A DNA stretch of 64,000 nt from Mycobacterium sp. 1274756.6. GTDB lineage: Bacteria; Actinomycetota; Actinomycetes; Mycobacteriales; Mycobacteriaceae. Below the pieces are notes generated by a model. It saw nothing but the letters and a program-made list of their open reading frames with translations. It was not told where the DNA came from and searched no databases. Location: NCBI RefSeq assembly GCF_001668625.1, contig NZ_LZLJ01000050.1, forward strand, positions 31,734-95,733, read 5' to 3'. Below, in pieces: positions 1-9,850 of the stretch. A program made the position numbers and the translations under genes. The first letter of the stretch is position 1, and every line of letters starts with the position of its first letter.

Positions 1-719
1 CTGCCATAGATCGTATTGACGGCCCCGCTGAAGTTGTCGTTGAACACGACCCCGTTGAAATTGTCGAGCGAGCCCCACTCCGGCACGATCGGGAAGCCGA
101 GTGTCCACAGGAACGGCGGCAGGATGTAGAGGATCTCGTTGAGCCGCCCGAGCGGTTGCATGAGTGATCCCAGCAGCGACCCCTTGTCCAGGAGGCCGGC
201 GTTAATCTCGTTGAGGCCCGCCAAAACGTTGTCCGACGGAAGCCCCTTAATAGCCGCACCGACATCTGCCAACTCAGTCGGCATAGAAGTGCCAGCGCCA
301 CTATCGCCCAAAATAGCGTGAAGAAGGGGCCACGCAGTCTGTTGGGCTCGCAAGAATTCGGAAGCGAAAACCTGGTTCTCACTGGTAATCGCTCCAAAAC
401 CGTTTGGACCGAGATTCGGTTGGGCCAACTTCAAGATGTCGCCAATCGCCTTGGCTTGCGTGATCCCGTCGTCTGTCAGGCCAGCCCCGGTGGGGACAGT
501 CCCGACGAGGTTGGCGATGTTGTCCGTGGACTCGCCGTGGCGGATGAAGTCGATGACGACATCTGCCGTGCTCATCAACTGGACCGAGATGTCGTGGACC
601 GAAATCTCCGGGATCTGCACGTTCGGCAGCGGGGTGACCACCGGGGCGGCGGCAACCATGCCGGCCCCGGCGAGCGCGACGGCGGTGGTGGCCCAGGGGC
701 GGGAAGCGAGCTGTTGCAT
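1..719 (-). CDS. Secreted histidine phosphatase (PGAM-like), C-terminus cut by window edge
   Basis: This reading frame runs off the left edge, so only about 239 residues are visible. The N-terminus (MQQLASRPWATTAVALAGAG...) is a typical Sec signal peptide with a hydrophobic core and an Ala-rich cleavage region. Around residues 55-60 it has the histidine phosphatase signature DFIRHGES, whose His would carry the phosphate, and later SEFLRAQQTAW, the usual second conserved block. The family hydrolyses phosphate esters; the substrate cannot be read from sequence. The ATG at 719 is chosen because GAGGA lies seven bases upstream and the signal peptide starts there; an in-frame ATG at 740 is the alternative. 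A palindromic operator-like site lies just upstream. Confidence 0.8.
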   Translation of the reverse strand, partial: MQQLASRPWATTAVALAGAGMVAAAPVVTPLPNVQIPEISVHDISVQLMSTADVVIDFIRHGESTDNIANLVGTVPTGAGLTDDGITQAKAIGDILKLAQPNLGPNGFGAITSENQVFASEFLRAQQTAWPLLHAILGDSGAGTSMPTELADVGAAIKGLPSDNVLAGLNEINAGLLDKGSLLGSLMQPLGRLNEILYILPPFLWTLGFPIVPEWGSLDNFNGVVFNDNFSGAVNTIYG

Positions 720-745
720 GGCGCGGTCCTCACACGTCATCGTTT

Positions 746-767
746 CGATACGAGCCGTCTCGTATCG
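746..767. promoter_or_regulatory. TetR-type operator-like palindrome upstream of the histidine phosphatase
   Basis: Perfect inverted repeat with nine-base arms CGATACGAG and CTCGTATCG separated by CCGT, lying 27-48 bases upstream of the phosphatase ATG. The length and symmetry fit a TetR-family operator. No regulator gene is adjacent, so the cognate repressor would act in trans. It has no T-tract and is not a convincing terminator. Confidence 0.55.
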
Positions 768-936
768 CAAAGTTGGGGTTAAGTTACTTTAAGGCTGTAC
801 TCAGGTCAAGGGTTGGTCCGAAAAATTTTCGGACCGTGTCGGATGGGCCGATTACCGCTGATCACACGGCCGGCGAAGCCGAGGACCCCGGTCAGAAGAC
901 ACCGGCCGGGCGCTCCCCCGGCCCGCCGAGGCGGGT

Positions 937-1596
937 CTAGGCGAAGGCGTCGTCGATGCCGGCTTTGGCCGCCGACAGCGCCTGCGCCGGCGCGTCGAGG
1001 AACCGCCGCACCCAGGCCGACGCGGCCTCGTACACCCCGTCGGGGGCCACCATCTCCTCGATCAACCCGAGGTCGAGCGCCTCTTCGGCGTCGAAGAACC
1101 GGCCGGAAAATACCAGCTCCTTGGCGCGCGCCGCACCCACGGTGCGGCTCAGCCGGCTCAGCGTGCCGGTATCCGGCGCGAGGCCGGCCAGGATCTCGGT
1201 CGCGCCGAACTTCACGTTGTCCCCCGCCACCCGCCAGTCCGCGGCAAGCGCCAAACCCAGCCCGCCGCCCAGCGCGTAGCCGGTGACCGCCGCGACCGTC
1301 GGCTTGGGGATGGCGGCCACGGTCGCCGCGGTGTCGCGGCGCAGCCGGCTCGCCGCGGTGGCCTCGGCGTCGTTGAGGGTGCGCAGCTCGGGCACATCGT
1401 CTCCGGCGCTGAAGATTTCGTGGCCGCCGTAGAGGATCACCGCGCTGATGTCGTCGCGCTGCGCCGCCTCCTCCGCTGCGGCCCCGAGCTCCCGATAGGC
1501 CTGGCGGGTCAGCGCGTTGGTGGGCGGACGCGAGATCACGATCGTCGCCACGCCCGGCTGCTCGGCGTCGACGTGCAACCCGATGAACTCGCTCAT
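937..1596 (-). CDS. echA17: Enoyl-CoA hydratase/isomerase family protein (EchA17-like)
   Basis: A 219-residue crotonase-fold protein expected to hydrate or isomerise enoyl-CoA thioesters in fatty-acid catabolism. Visible blocks are the CoA-binding region [13 protein letters not shown], in which the usual crotonase GAD loop reads SAGDD, then [26 protein letters not shown], with the oxyanion-hole glycines. The start ATG (1596) overlaps the stop of the upstream NUDIX gene by four bases (ATGA), so it is translationally coupled as the last gene of a three-gene operon with the ABC ATPase. The order matches Rv3041c-Rv3040c-Rv3039c (echA17) of M. tuberculosis. Assignment of the symbol rests on synteny plus family. 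Confidence 0.85.
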   Translation of the reverse strand: MSEFIGLHVDAEQPGVATIVISRPPTNALTRQAYRELGAAAEEAAQRDDISAVILYGGHEIFSAGDDVPELRTLNDAEATAASRLRRDTAATVAAIPKPTVAAVTGYALGGGLGLALAADWRVAGDNVKFGATEILAGLAPDTGTLSRLSRTVGAARAKELVFSGRFFDAEEALDLGLIEEMVAPDGVYEAASAWVRRFLDAPAQALSAAKAGIDDAFA

Positions 1597-2405
1597 TGAC
1601 CCCAGCCCGCCGGGAGGCCGTCGGGGCGCTGCCGCAGCGCCGTGTTGTACCGCTCGGAGTCGAAGAACTCCACGGTCCAGTTGTCGCCGTCGATGACCAG
1701 ATCCGGCTGGATCGGGCTGATCTGGCGTTCCACCTCCAGCACCTCCGCGACACTGCGCCCGGCAAGCGAGTCCAGTTGGGTCCAGGTCGGCGGCAACAGC
1801 AGATTGCGGCCCGCGGCGAAGTCGTCGAGGGCGGCGCGAGGCGCGACCCAGTCGGCCTCGTCGGCCTCGGTGTTCTCCCCGTCGGCGCGCTGGCCTTCCG
1901 GGATCGCGCCGACGAAGAAGTAGGTGTCGTAGCGGCGGGTGCGTTCGGCTTCCGGGGTCACCCAGTTCGCCCACGGCCGCAACAGATCCGCGCGCAGCAC
2001 CAGGTGCTCGGTGCGCAGGAACTCCGCGAACGACAACGAGTTGTCCGCCAACGCTTTCCGGGCGTCGCCGTAAATGGAGGCGTCGGAGACGATCGTCGCC
2101 GGATCGTCGGCCGGTCCGGCGAACAGCACCCCGGACTCCTCGAAGGTCTCGCGTGCCGCCGCGCACACCAGTGCCCCGGCCAGCTCCGGTTCGACGCCGA
2201 AGCGCTGCGACCACCACGCCGGTTGCGGTCCGGCCCAGGCGATGTCGGTGCGGTCGCGTTTGTCGACACCGCCGCCGGGAAACACCATCACCCGCGGGGC
2301 GAACTCCATGCTCGCCGCGCGGCGCATCAAGAACACGTCGACGCCGTCGGTGGAGTCGCGCACCAGCATCACGGTGGCGGCCGGGCGGGCGGGCAGCGGC
2401 GTCAT
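1593..2405 (-). CDS. NUDIX hydrolase (Rv3040c-like)
   Basis: A 270-residue protein with an N-terminal beta-rich NUDIX domain. The NUDIX box appears in split form: FPGGGVD near residue 45, and later the catalytic segment [10 protein letters not shown], which carries the metal-binding REx2EExG residues. The spacing between the two is enlarged as in the NUDT7/NUDT19-like CoA- or nucleotide-pyrophosphatase group, so CoA derivatives are a possible substrate, consistent with the neighbouring EchA; that is inference. It overlaps both neighbours by ATGA junctions (2402-2405 and 1593-1596), indicating one translationally coupled mRNA. Length agrees with M. tuberculosis Rv3040c. Confidence 0.82.
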   Translation of the reverse strand: MTPLPARPAATVMLVRDSTDGVDVFLMRRAASMEFAPRVMVFPGGGVDKRDRTDIAWAGPQPAWWSQRFGVEPELAGALVCAAARETFEESGVLFAGPADDPATIVSDASIYGDARKALADNSLSFAEFLRTEHLVLRADLLRPWANWVTPEAERTRRYDTYFFVGAIPEGQRADGENTEADEADWVAPRAALDDFAAGRNLLLPPTWTQLDSLAGRSVAEVLEVERQISPIQPDLVIDGDNWTVEFFDSERYNTALRQRPDGLPAGWGQ

Positions 2406-3244
2406 GAGGGCCTCCGGTGGGCGGCGCGGGTGCGGGTGCGGCGGGCGAAGTAGCGTCCGTCGATCACGTCCAGGGCGATCGACTGCCCGAACGCCGCCGA
2501 CAGGTTCTCCGCGGTGAGCACATCGGGCAGCAGGCCCGCGGCCACCACCGCCCCCTCCGACAGCAACAGGCAGTGGCTGAAGCCCGGCGGGATCTCCTCC
2601 ACGTGGTGGGTGACCAGCACCAGCGCCGGTGCGTCCGGGTCGGCGGCCAGGTCGGTCAACCGCGCCACCAGTTCCTCGCGCCCGCCCAGGTCCAGCCCGG
2701 CGGCCGGCTCGTCGAGCAGAAGCAACTCCGGGTCGGTCATCAAGGCGCGCGCGATCAGCACCCGCTTGCGCTCCCCCTCCGAGAGGGTGCCGTGCCGCCG
2801 GTCGGCGAGGTGTTCGGCGCCCAGGCTCTCCAGCAGGTCGACGGCGCGCTCGTAGTCGATGTCGTCGTAGCGCTCCCGCCAGCGGCCCAACACCGCGTAC
2901 CCGGCGGAGACCACCAGGTCGCGCACGATCTCGTCGTCGGGAATCCGGTGGGCCAGTGAGGAGGAGCTCAGCCCGACCCGGGCGCGCAGTTCGGTGACGT
3001 CGACGCAGCCCAGCCGCGCGCCGAGCACGTGGGCCACCCCGCTCGAGGGGTGCTCGGCGGCCGCTGCGATGCGCAGCAGGGAGGTCTTGCCGGCCCCGTT
3101 GGGTCCGACGATGACCCAGCGCTCGTCGAGCTCCACCGACCAGTCCAGCGGGCCGACGAGGGTCTGACCGCCCCGGCGCAGCGACACGCCCTGGAAGTCG
3201 ATCAACAGGTCGGCGTCGACTGTGTCGGCTTCGAAGTCAGGCAC
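2402..3244 (-). CDS. ABC transporter ATP-binding protein (Rv3041c-like)
   Basis: A 280-residue ATPase subunit. It shows Walker A GPNGAGKT, the signature LSEGERKR, Walker [13 protein letters not shown] and the H-loop LVTHH in the expected order. No permease or binding protein is adjacent, so its membrane partner and substrate are unknown; the soluble ATPase-only arrangement resembles YlmA-type proteins. The start is the GTG at 3244; a longer in-frame extension exists upstream but reads into the hycE 3' end without coding character. It begins the operon continuing through the NUDIX and EchA genes. A 68-base gap separates it from hycE upstream, so read-through from the Hyc operon is possible. 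Confidence 0.85.
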   Translation of the reverse strand: MPDFEADTVDADLLIDFQGVSLRRGGQTLVGPLDWSVELDERWVIVGPNGAGKTSLLRIAAAAEHPSSGVAHVLGARLGCVDVTELRARVGLSSSSLAHRIPDDEIVRDLVVSAGYAVLGRWRERYDDIDYERAVDLLESLGAEHLADRRHGTLSEGERKRVLIARALMTDPELLLLDEPAAGLDLGGREELVARLTDLAADPDAPALVLVTHHVEEIPPGFSHCLLLSEGAVVAAGLLPDVLTAENLSAAFGQSIALDVIDGRYFARRTRTRAAHRRPS

Positions 3245-3312
3245 GAGTCCATCGTGCCGTACCCGGTCCCGGCCGACGGCTGCGGGGTCGACGCCGGCGT
3301 CACGCTCACCGG

Positions 3313-4794
3313 TCACAGATCGTTTCCGGCGTAGGACAGGTTGAAACTCTTGTTGACCAGGGGGAAGTCCGGGACGATCGTGTCGTTCATCGCCACCGGC
3401 AGCGCCGGCCAGTTGAACCAGGACGGGTCGACGACCTTGGCGCGGGTGAGGCGGCCGGCGGCGTCGACCTCGACCCGGTGCACCAGGGTGCCGCGCCAGC
3501 CCTCGACGATGCCCACCCCGGAGCCGGGCTGCCCGGCGGGTCCGAGCGGCGCGGTGAACGCCAGGGTCTCGCCGTGGCCGGCCACCAGGTCGGCGATCAG
3601 CCGGACCGAGGCGGCGAACTCGTCGCGGCGGGCGGTGTAGCGGGCCAGCACGTCGCCGGCCTCGCCGGTCACTTCCCGCACCGGCAACTCGATCATCGGG
3701 TGGTCGAGGCGGGCGTCGGTGCGCAGGCCGCTGGCGCGGGCCACGTAGCCCAGGCAGCCCAGCGCCTGCGCGTCGCCCCGGCGCAGCACCCCGGTCTCGG
3801 CGAACCGGTCGTAGATCACCGAGTTGCGCAGGGACAGTTCGGCGATCTCGGCGACGTCGCCGGCCGCCGCCGCCAACTCGGCCGGATCGGGCAGGCTGCG
3901 CAGGCTCAGCGCGCCCGGCCGGATGGCGTCCCGCAACAGGCGATGCCCGGTGACCGCGGCGTTGATCCGCAGCAGCCGCTCCCGCACCCGCTGGGCGTGC
4001 GCGTTGGCCAGCGAGAACCCGACGTCGTTGGCCAGCGCGCCCATGTCGGCGACGTGGTTGTAGAGCCGTTCCAGTTCGACCAGCATCGCCCGCAGCCGGT
4101 GCACCCAGTCGGGCAGGTCGACGCCGAGCGCCTGCTCCACGGCCAGGCTGTGGGCCAGCGCGTGGCCGGCGGACGTGTCGCCGCTGATCCGTTCGGCCAA
4201 CTCCACCGCGTCCCCGGCGGCGCGGCCCTCGAAGAGTTTCTCCACCCCGCGGTGGACGAACCACAGCCGGGCCTTGAGCCGGATGATCGATTCGCCGATC
4301 GCGGAGAACCGGAAATGGCCGGGCTCGATCAGCCCGGCATGCACCGGTCCGACCGGGATCTCGTAGACGCCCGGGCCCTCGACCTCCAGGAACGGGAACC
4401 GGCCGGCCGGCCGGAACGGGGGCGGCGGTCCGGCGTCGTGGCGCATCGGGTGCCAGTCATCGGGCCAGTGCGCGTGGCGCACCAGCCGGCGCGGGCGCGG
4501 GTGGCCGACCGGTTCGATGCCGTAGAGATCGAGCATCTCGCGTTCGAAACGCCCGGCCGGGAACGAGAACTGGTCCAGCGACGGCACCCGGGGCCGGTCC
4601 CGGTCGGTGGTGACCGTCAGCTCCACGCGCCGGTCGGGGCGCCCGGCCAGGAACAGGTAGACGACGCGGAAACCGGCGTCGCCGTCGTCGTGGCCGGCCA
4701 CCAGCGCCAGCCGGAAGCCGTCGGCGAACAGCCCGGCGGCGGTCTCGCCGAGTTCGTCGTGGCCGACCGTGCGGCGGGTCGGTGCGGTGCCCAT
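3313..4794 (-). CDS. hycE: Hydrogenase-4/formate-hydrogenlyase large subunit homologue lacking Ni ligands (HycE/Rv0087-like)
   Basis: A 493-residue protein with an N-terminal NuoC-like part (about 1-120) and a NuoD/hydrogenase large-subunit-like part. In true [NiFe] enzymes the proximal motif is RICGxC; here residues 201-210 read ERISGDTSAG, replacing both cysteines by Ser204 and Thr207. The C-terminal CxxC is also absent (the protein ends FNLSYAGNDL). Only one cysteine is seen in the protein. It therefore cannot bind Ni-Fe in the known way and probably works like complex I 49-kDa subunits. Last gene of the seven-gene operon; its ATG overlaps the hycQ stop by one base. Confidence 0.85.
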   Translation of the reverse strand: MGTAPTRRTVGHDELGETAAGLFADGFRLALVAGHDDGDAGFRVVYLFLAGRPDRRVELTVTTDRDRPRVPSLDQFSFPAGRFEREMLDLYGIEPVGHPRPRRLVRHAHWPDDWHPMRHDAGPPPPFRPAGRFPFLEVEGPGVYEIPVGPVHAGLIEPGHFRFSAIGESIIRLKARLWFVHRGVEKLFEGRAAGDAVELAERISGDTSAGHALAHSLAVEQALGVDLPDWVHRLRAMLVELERLYNHVADMGALANDVGFSLANAHAQRVRERLLRINAAVTGHRLLRDAIRPGALSLRSLPDPAELAAAAGDVAEIAELSLRNSVIYDRFAETGVLRRGDAQALGCLGYVARASGLRTDARLDHPMIELPVREVTGEAGDVLARYTARRDEFAASVRLIADLVAGHGETLAFTAPLGPAGQPGSGVGIVEGWRGTLVHRVEVDAAGRLTRAKVVDPSWFNWPALPVAMNDTIVPDFPLVNKSFNLSYAGNDL

Positions 4795-6260
4795 CAGCTC
4801 ACCCCCACCTGGGTTGCGGCGGTGTCGAAAAGGCCGACCAGCGGGCCGGCGGTGACGCCCAGCGCGGCCGAGACCACGATCCCGGTGACCAGCGCGGCGG
4901 CGATGGTCGCCGGCGCACCGATCGGGGGCGCGCCGGGGTCGGGACGACCCAGCAACACCCGGGAGGCGTTACCGATCAGGGCGGCGAACCCGATCACGAT
5001 CAGCAGCAGCGTCACACCCAGAACCCAGGCCAGGTCGGCGTCGGCCAGGGCGCGGGCGATGGAGATCTCGCTGGCGAACATCGCGAACGGCGGTAACCCG
5101 GCGAGCACCGCGATGCCGACCGCGAAGGCGCCACCGACCAGCCGGGAGCGGGCCAGTACCGCGGTGAGGTCGGTGATCGTGGTGCTGTCGTGCGCCGCCT
5201 GCAGCTGACCGCCGGCGAGGAACGCGAGCGTCTTGCCGACCCCGTGGGCCAGCACGTGCAGCAGCAGGGCGGCGATCGCCAGTCGGGTCCCGACGGCGGC
5301 GGCGATCGCGATCAGCCCCATGTTCTCCATCGAGGAATACGCCAGCATCCGTTTGAGATCGCCGGTGAGGGTGAGCAGCAGAACCGCCACCGCCAGTGAG
5401 GCCAGCCCGACGGTGAGCAGCCCAGCGCGCATGAACTCCGGGCCGGCCGCGGCGTCGACGATCGGTTTGAGCCGGATCAGCACCGAGAACGCCACGGCGA
5501 GCAGCACCCCGCTCATCAGCGCCGAGACCGGCGCCGGGGCCTGGCTGTGCGCGTCGGCCAGCCAGCCGTGGAAGGGCACCAAGCCGACCTTGGCGCCGTA
5601 GCCGATCAGCAGCAGCCCGCCGGCCAGCCGGGTGATCTGCGGGTCCAGGCCGGCGGCGTGGGTGAGCAGCACGTCGAGGTTCAGGGCGGTCGCCGAGTCG
5701 ACGCCGGCGTGGGTGGCGGCGAAGTGCAACATGATCGTGCCCAGGAACGCGATGGCGATGCCGACCGAGCAGATCATCACGTACTTCCAGGTCGCCTCCA
5801 GCGCGGCGCGGGTGCGGCGGTGCCCGACCAGGAACGCGGTGATCACCGTGGTGGCTTCGACCGCCACCCAGATGATCCCGATGTTGTTGGCGCAGACCGC
5901 CAGCACCATCGCGGCGAGGAACGCCGGGGTCAGGGCGCCGTAGCGGCGGGCGTCGGCCTCGTCGGTGCGCCCGGCGGCCAGTTCGGTGTCGATGTAGCCG
6001 ATGCTCGCCCAGGCGGCCAGGCTGCCGACCACGCCGATGACGATGAGCATGGTCACCGTCAGACCGTCCACCCGCAGCGCCCCGCCGAGCAGGACGTACT
6101 CCGCGCCGCCGGTGCGCCAGGCCAGTACGGCACCGGCGGCCAACACCGTCATCGCCGAGCAGGCGGTGACCACCGCGGTCCAGCGCTGCCACCCCGCGGC
6201 GAGGGCGAGCAGGGCTGCCGCGACGGGCGCGGCGATCGCCAGAATCACCAGGCTGCTCAT
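4794..6260 (-). CDS. hycQ: Hydrogenase-4 antiporter-like membrane subunit (HycQ/HyfF-like, Rv0086)
   Basis: A 488-residue polytopic protein of the NuoL/M/N-MrpA/D family. Conserved elements include the glutamate-containing helix IIWVAVEATTVITAFLVGHR, the helix-break region GAKVGLVPFHGWLADAHSQA and PVSALMSGVLLAVAFSVLIR, and the lysine-containing SMENMG segment after LKRMLAYS. These residues carry protons across the membrane in complex I relatives. Start ATG 6260 overlaps the hycP stop (TGATG-type junction). Within the complex it would be one of two ion-translocating modules, together with the product of the gene at 7883-9850. Confidence 0.85.
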   Translation of the reverse strand: MSSLVILAIAAPVAAALLALAAGWQRWTAVVTACSAMTVLAAGAVLAWRTGGAEYVLLGGALRVDGLTVTMLIVIGVVGSLAAWASIGYIDTELAAGRTDEADARRYGALTPAFLAAMVLAVCANNIGIIWVAVEATTVITAFLVGHRRTRAALEATWKYVMICSVGIAIAFLGTIMLHFAATHAGVDSATALNLDVLLTHAAGLDPQITRLAGGLLLIGYGAKVGLVPFHGWLADAHSQAPAPVSALMSGVLLAVAFSVLIRLKPIVDAAAGPEFMRAGLLTVGLASLAVAVLLLTLTGDLKRMLAYSSMENMGLIAIAAAVGTRLAIAALLLHVLAHGVGKTLAFLAGGQLQAAHDSTTITDLTAVLARSRLVGGAFAVGIAVLAGLPPFAMFASEISIARALADADLAWVLGVTLLLIVIGFAALIGNASRVLLGRPDPGAPPIGAPATIAAALVTGIVVSAALGVTAGPLVGLFDTAATQVGVS

Positions 6261-6922
6261 CAGTCCCGCAGCTCCTGAAGTTGGTCGAGGTCGGTGCGGC
6301 CGAACATCCGCTGGATGCGTCCGGTGAGCACGCCGAGCACGATCACCGCGAACAGGACGTCCAGCGAGGCACCGAGTTCCACGATCAGCGGGACTCCGGC
6401 GGTGAGCAGGAAGGCGGTCGCGGTGATGCCGTTGTCGAGCATGAGGAAGCCGGCGGCCTGGGAGATCGCGTGGCGGCGCACCGCCATCACGAACAGCGCG
6501 ATCAACACCACCGCGAACCCGGCGGGCACCGCACCGCTCGCCGGTCCGGCGCCCAGTTCCACCAGCGGGCGGGTGACCGCGAACGACACCACGATCAGCG
6601 CGGCGGCGACCAGCAGCGAACTGGCGGTGTTGACCAGTGGCTGGGCTTCGCGCAGCGCGTGCGGTTCGCCGCGCAATGCGCGGGCCAGCAGGCCGGGCAT
6701 GATCACCGCGCGCAGCATGAGCAGCACACCGGCGATGGTGATGAGCAGCCAATCCTGTTCCCACACACCGCGGATGAGCGGGATGGCCGCCAGGGCGACG
6801 CCCTGGGCGGCGAGCAGCCACAGTATCGAGCGCAGGTCACGGCGCCACACGATCAGTGCGGCGGTGAGCACCATGGTGCCCGCTGCCAGCGCGAGCACGT
6901 TGCCGTCGTCGAATCCGGTCAT
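6260..6922 (-). CDS. hycP: Hydrogenase-4 membrane subunit (HycP/HyfE-like, Rv0085)
   Basis: A 220-residue, largely hydrophobic protein with about six predicted helices. Residues near [18 protein letters not shown] and [15 protein letters not shown] match the HyfE/NuoK-like architecture of hydrogenase-4 complexes. The chosen ATG ([12 protein letters not shown]...) lies directly after the hycD stop; a longer GTG-initiated frame would read through hycD and is not coding-like. Its position between the NuoH-like and NuoL-like genes is the same as in Rv0081-Rv0087. Confidence 0.82.
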   Translation of the reverse strand: MTGFDDGNVLALAAGTMVLTAALIVWRRDLRSILWLLAAQGVALAAIPLIRGVWEQDWLLITIAGVLLMLRAVIMPGLLARALRGEPHALREAQPLVNTASSLLVAAALIVVSFAVTRPLVELGAGPASGAVPAGFAVVLIALFVMAVRRHAISQAAGFLMLDNGITATAFLLTAGVPLIVELGASLDVLFAVIVLGVLTGRIQRMFGRTDLDQLQELRD

Positions 6923-6926
6923 CGCA

Positions 6927-7886
6927 TCAGCCTTGCATCGCAACGAAGTTGGCGAAGGTGACGGCGAGCAGTGCCAGCAGGAACGATCCGGCGAGGAGTT
7001 CGGGGACCCGGAACAGCCGCAGCTTGGCGATGAAGACCTCCGCGCCGGCCAGCAACGCCGCCAGCAGCGCCACCTTGACCGCGATCGCCACCACACCGAT
7101 CCCGATCTGCAGCAGGCCGGGTGCGGCCGGCGCTACCCCCCAGGGCAGGAACAGGTTGGCCAGCAACGCCAGCAGCACCGACAGCCGCATGCCTTCGGCC
7201 CATTCGACCAGCGCCAGCCGCGGTCCGGCGTACTCGAGCACCACCGCCTCGTGCACCATGGTCAGCTCCAGGTGGGTGGCCGGGTTGTCGACCGGCAGAC
7301 GGCCGGTTTCGGCGACGATCACCAGCGCCAGCGCGGCGAACGCCAGCACCCCGGTCAGTGACAGCACCTGGCCGGGGTGGTCGAGGGCGTGACCGACGAT
7401 CGCGCCGAGGTTGGCCGAACCGGCCGGGATGGACAGCGCGAACACCGCCAGCAGGATGGCGGGCTCGACCAGGGCGGCGAACGTGAGCTGGCGGCTGGCG
7501 CCCATCCCGCCGAACGCGGTCGCGGTGTCGACCCCGGCCAGCGTCATCGCGACGGTGCCCAGGAACAGCAGGCCCACCACCGCGAACAGGTCGGCGACCG
7601 AGTCCAGCGGCGAGCCCAATGCCACCAGCGGCGCGATCGCGGCGATCAGCAGCGTGCTGCCGGCCAGCAGCACCGGGGCGGCCCGGAAGACGACCGTGGT
7701 GCCCTCGGGGGTGACGCGTTGTTTGCGCAGCTGCTTGCGCAGGTCGCGCCAGGGCTGGCCGACGCCGGCGCCGCGGCGCCCCTCGGCGCGGGCGCGCACC
7801 TGGCGCACCAGCCCGACCAGCAGCGGGGCGCCCAGCATCACCACGGCCAGCTGCACGACGCCGGCCAGGTAGGCGGTGGGGGTCAT
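6927..7886 (-). CDS. hycD: NuoH-like membrane subunit of the Hyc complex (HycD, Rv0084)
   Basis: A 319-residue membrane protein with about eight helices. The signature [20 protein letters not shown] corresponds to the conserved cytoplasmic loop of the NuoH/HycD family that links the Fe-S arm to the proton-pumping arm. Start ATG 7886 overlaps the stop of the upstream gene by ATGA. The loop is rich in acidic residues, as in complex I, where it forms part of the quinone-site channel. Cofactor coupling here is inferred from the family. Confidence 0.87.
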   Translation of the reverse strand: MTPTAYLAGVVQLAVVMLGAPLLVGLVRQVRARAEGRRGAGVGQPWRDLRKQLRKQRVTPEGTTVVFRAAPVLLAGSTLLIAAIAPLVALGSPLDSVADLFAVVGLLFLGTVAMTLAGVDTATAFGGMGASRQLTFAALVEPAILLAVFALSIPAGSANLGAIVGHALDHPGQVLSLTGVLAFAALALVIVAETGRLPVDNPATHLELTMVHEAVVLEYAGPRLALVEWAEGMRLSVLLALLANLFLPWGVAPAAPGLLQIGIGVVAIAVKVALLAALLAGAEVFIAKLRLFRVPELLAGSFLLALLAVTFANFVAMQG

Positions 7887-9850
7887 CGGGCGATCACCAC
7901 CACGATCAGCACGCCGATGCCGCCGTAGGCCAGGTACAGGTGCACGCTGCCGGTGTGGGCCGCGCGCACCGCGCGGGCCAGCGCGGTCAGGGCGCGCAGC
8001 AGCGGCAGGTAGAGACGCTCTTCGAAGGCATCGGTCAGCCGGGCGCGGTAGGCGATGCGTTCGACGTGGTAGCGCGACTCCAGCTGCGGGGTGACCTCGA
8101 TGTCGGTGTCGGGGCGCAGCACGTCGTCGAAGACCTGCTGCAGCGGCTGCGCGAACGAGGTCGCGGTGTACTGCATGCGCGGGGTGAGTTCGGCGGCGCC
8201 GCAATCCCACAGCGGCGCGCCCGAGACCGGGGCGGGTCGCCGCCACGCGGTCCAGGAGGCGCACGCCACCGCGATCGCGACGGCGCCGAGCAGGGCGGCG
8301 GCCAGCAGGCCCGGGGCCACCGAGCCGTCCAGGCCGGGCAGCCGGAGGACGGGGCCGAGACTGCTCAGGTCGGCCTCGGCGAAACCGGGCAGACTCTGGA
8401 CCACCGCGCCGAGGGTGGGCATCAGCACGAACGGTGCGACGCCCAGCACCACGCAGCAGGCGGCCAGTGCGGCCATGGCCGTGATCATCGTCGCGGACGC
8501 CTCACGCGCTTCGGCGGCCGCGGTGGAGCGGGCGCGGGCGAGGAATCCGAAGCCGAAGGCCTTGGCCATTGCCGCCACCCCGAGTCCGGCGGTGAGCGCC
8601 ACCGCGCCCACGGCCAGCGGTGTGGCGAGGCCGACGACGGTGTCCACGGTGCCCGCGTCGGGGCGGGCATGGATCAGCGACTGCACCAGCAGCCACTCGC
8701 TGACGAAGCCGGCGCCCAGGGGCAGCGCGGTGGCACCGAATGCGCCGATACCGAAAAGGATTGCGGTGGCGGGCATCCGGCGGGCCAGTCCGCCGAGCCG
8801 GTCGAGGTCACGCAGGCCGGTGGCGCTGAGCACCGAACCGGCGCCCAGGAAGCCCAGGGATTTGAAGGCGCCGTGGGCGACCAGGTGCAGCAGCGCCGCG
8901 GTGACCGCCAGCAGCGCGGCCGGCCCGATCGCGGTGGCGCTGAGCAGGACCGCCGCGCCCAGCGCCAGCGTGATCAGGCCCATGTTCTCCACGGTCGAGT
9001 AGGCCAGCAGCCGTTTGATGTCGGTGGCCACCACCGCCTGCAGCACCCCGTAGACCGCGGTGAGCGCCCCGACGACCAGCAGCACCAGCCCCCACCAGCG
9101 CGGCCCGGGGCCCAGCAGCTGCAGATCGACCCGGATCACCCCGTAGATGCCCATGTTGACCATTGCCGCGCTCATCAACGCCGACACCGGGCTGGGGGCT
9201 TCGGGGTGGGCGCGCGGCAGCCAGGCGTGCAGCGGCAGCAGACCGGCCTTGGAGCCGAACCCGGCGAACGTCGCCACGAACACGATGCTGCGCACCGGTT
9301 CGGGCACCGCCCCCAGATCGGCGAAGGTGTCGGCTCCCCCGGCGGCGCCCAGCAGCATCAGCCCGAGCAGGATCACCACGAATCCCAGCTGGGTCATCAC
9401 CGCGTAGAACACGGCCGCGGATCGCACCGCGGGGCGCCGGTGGTCGGTCGCGACCAGGATGACCGAGGCCAGCGCCATCAGTTCCCAGGCCAGCAGGAAG
9501 GTGCTCACCGATCCGGCGGCGGGCACCAGCAGGAGGGCGGCGACGAAGACGGGCAGCACCGTCAACGCGACCGGGCCGGGCCGGTCCCGGCGCAGGTAGC
9601 CGGCGCTGTAGATGCCGACCGCGACCGCGACCGCGCCGGTGAGCGCGATGAAGAATCCGCCGAGCCGGTCGACGTGCAGGTGCACCCCGACCAGCGGCAC
9701 CAGCCAGTCGATCCGCACCGGCGGCACCGCTCCGGCGATCCCGGCGAGCCCGAGCGCGACACCGCCGGCGCCGAGGCCGACGGTGGCCGCCGCGCTGGCG
9801 GCCGCGCCCGCATCGCGGGCCGGCGCCGATTCGCGCTGCAGAACGGTCAA
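7883..9850 (-). CDS. Hydrogenase-4 antiporter-like subunit (HyfB/HycC-like, Rv0083)
   Basis: A 655-residue membrane protein with a long series of hydrophobic helices, belonging to the same antiporter-like family as HycQ. Key blocks are FLLAWELMALASVILVAT with its glutamate, GSKAGLLPLHAWLPRAHPEA, PVSALMSAAMVNMGIYG and IKRLLAYSTVENMG. A C-terminal extension of about 100 residues ends in a single helix. The likely start is TTG 9850, overlapping the small-subunit stop (TTGA), because no ATG or GTG precedes the first helix in this frame. Matches Rv0083 in position and length class. Confidence 0.83.
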   Translation of the reverse strand: MTVLQRESAPARDAGAAASAAATVGLGAGGVALGLAGIAGAVPPVRIDWLVPLVGVHLHVDRLGGFFIALTGAVAVAVGIYSAGYLRRDRPGPVALTVLPVFVAALLLVPAAGSVSTFLLAWELMALASVILVATDHRRPAVRSAAVFYAVMTQLGFVVILLGLMLLGAAGGADTFADLGAVPEPVRSIVFVATFAGFGSKAGLLPLHAWLPRAHPEAPSPVSALMSAAMVNMGIYGVIRVDLQLLGPGPRWWGLVLLVVGALTAVYGVLQAVVATDIKRLLAYSTVENMGLITLALGAAVLLSATAIGPAALLAVTAALLHLVAHGAFKSLGFLGAGSVLSATGLRDLDRLGGLARRMPATAILFGIGAFGATALPLGAGFVSEWLLVQSLIHARPDAGTVDTVVGLATPLAVGAVALTAGLGVAAMAKAFGFGFLARARSTAAAEAREASATMITAMAALAACCVVLGVAPFVLMPTLGAVVQSLPGFAEADLSSLGPVLRLPGLDGSVAPGLLAAALLGAVAIAVACASWTAWRRPAPVSGAPLWDCGAAELTPRMQYTATSFAQPLQQVFDDVLRPDTDIEVTPQLESRYHVERIAYRARLTDAFEERLYLPLLRALTALARAVRAAHTGSVHLYLAYGGIGVLIVVVIAR

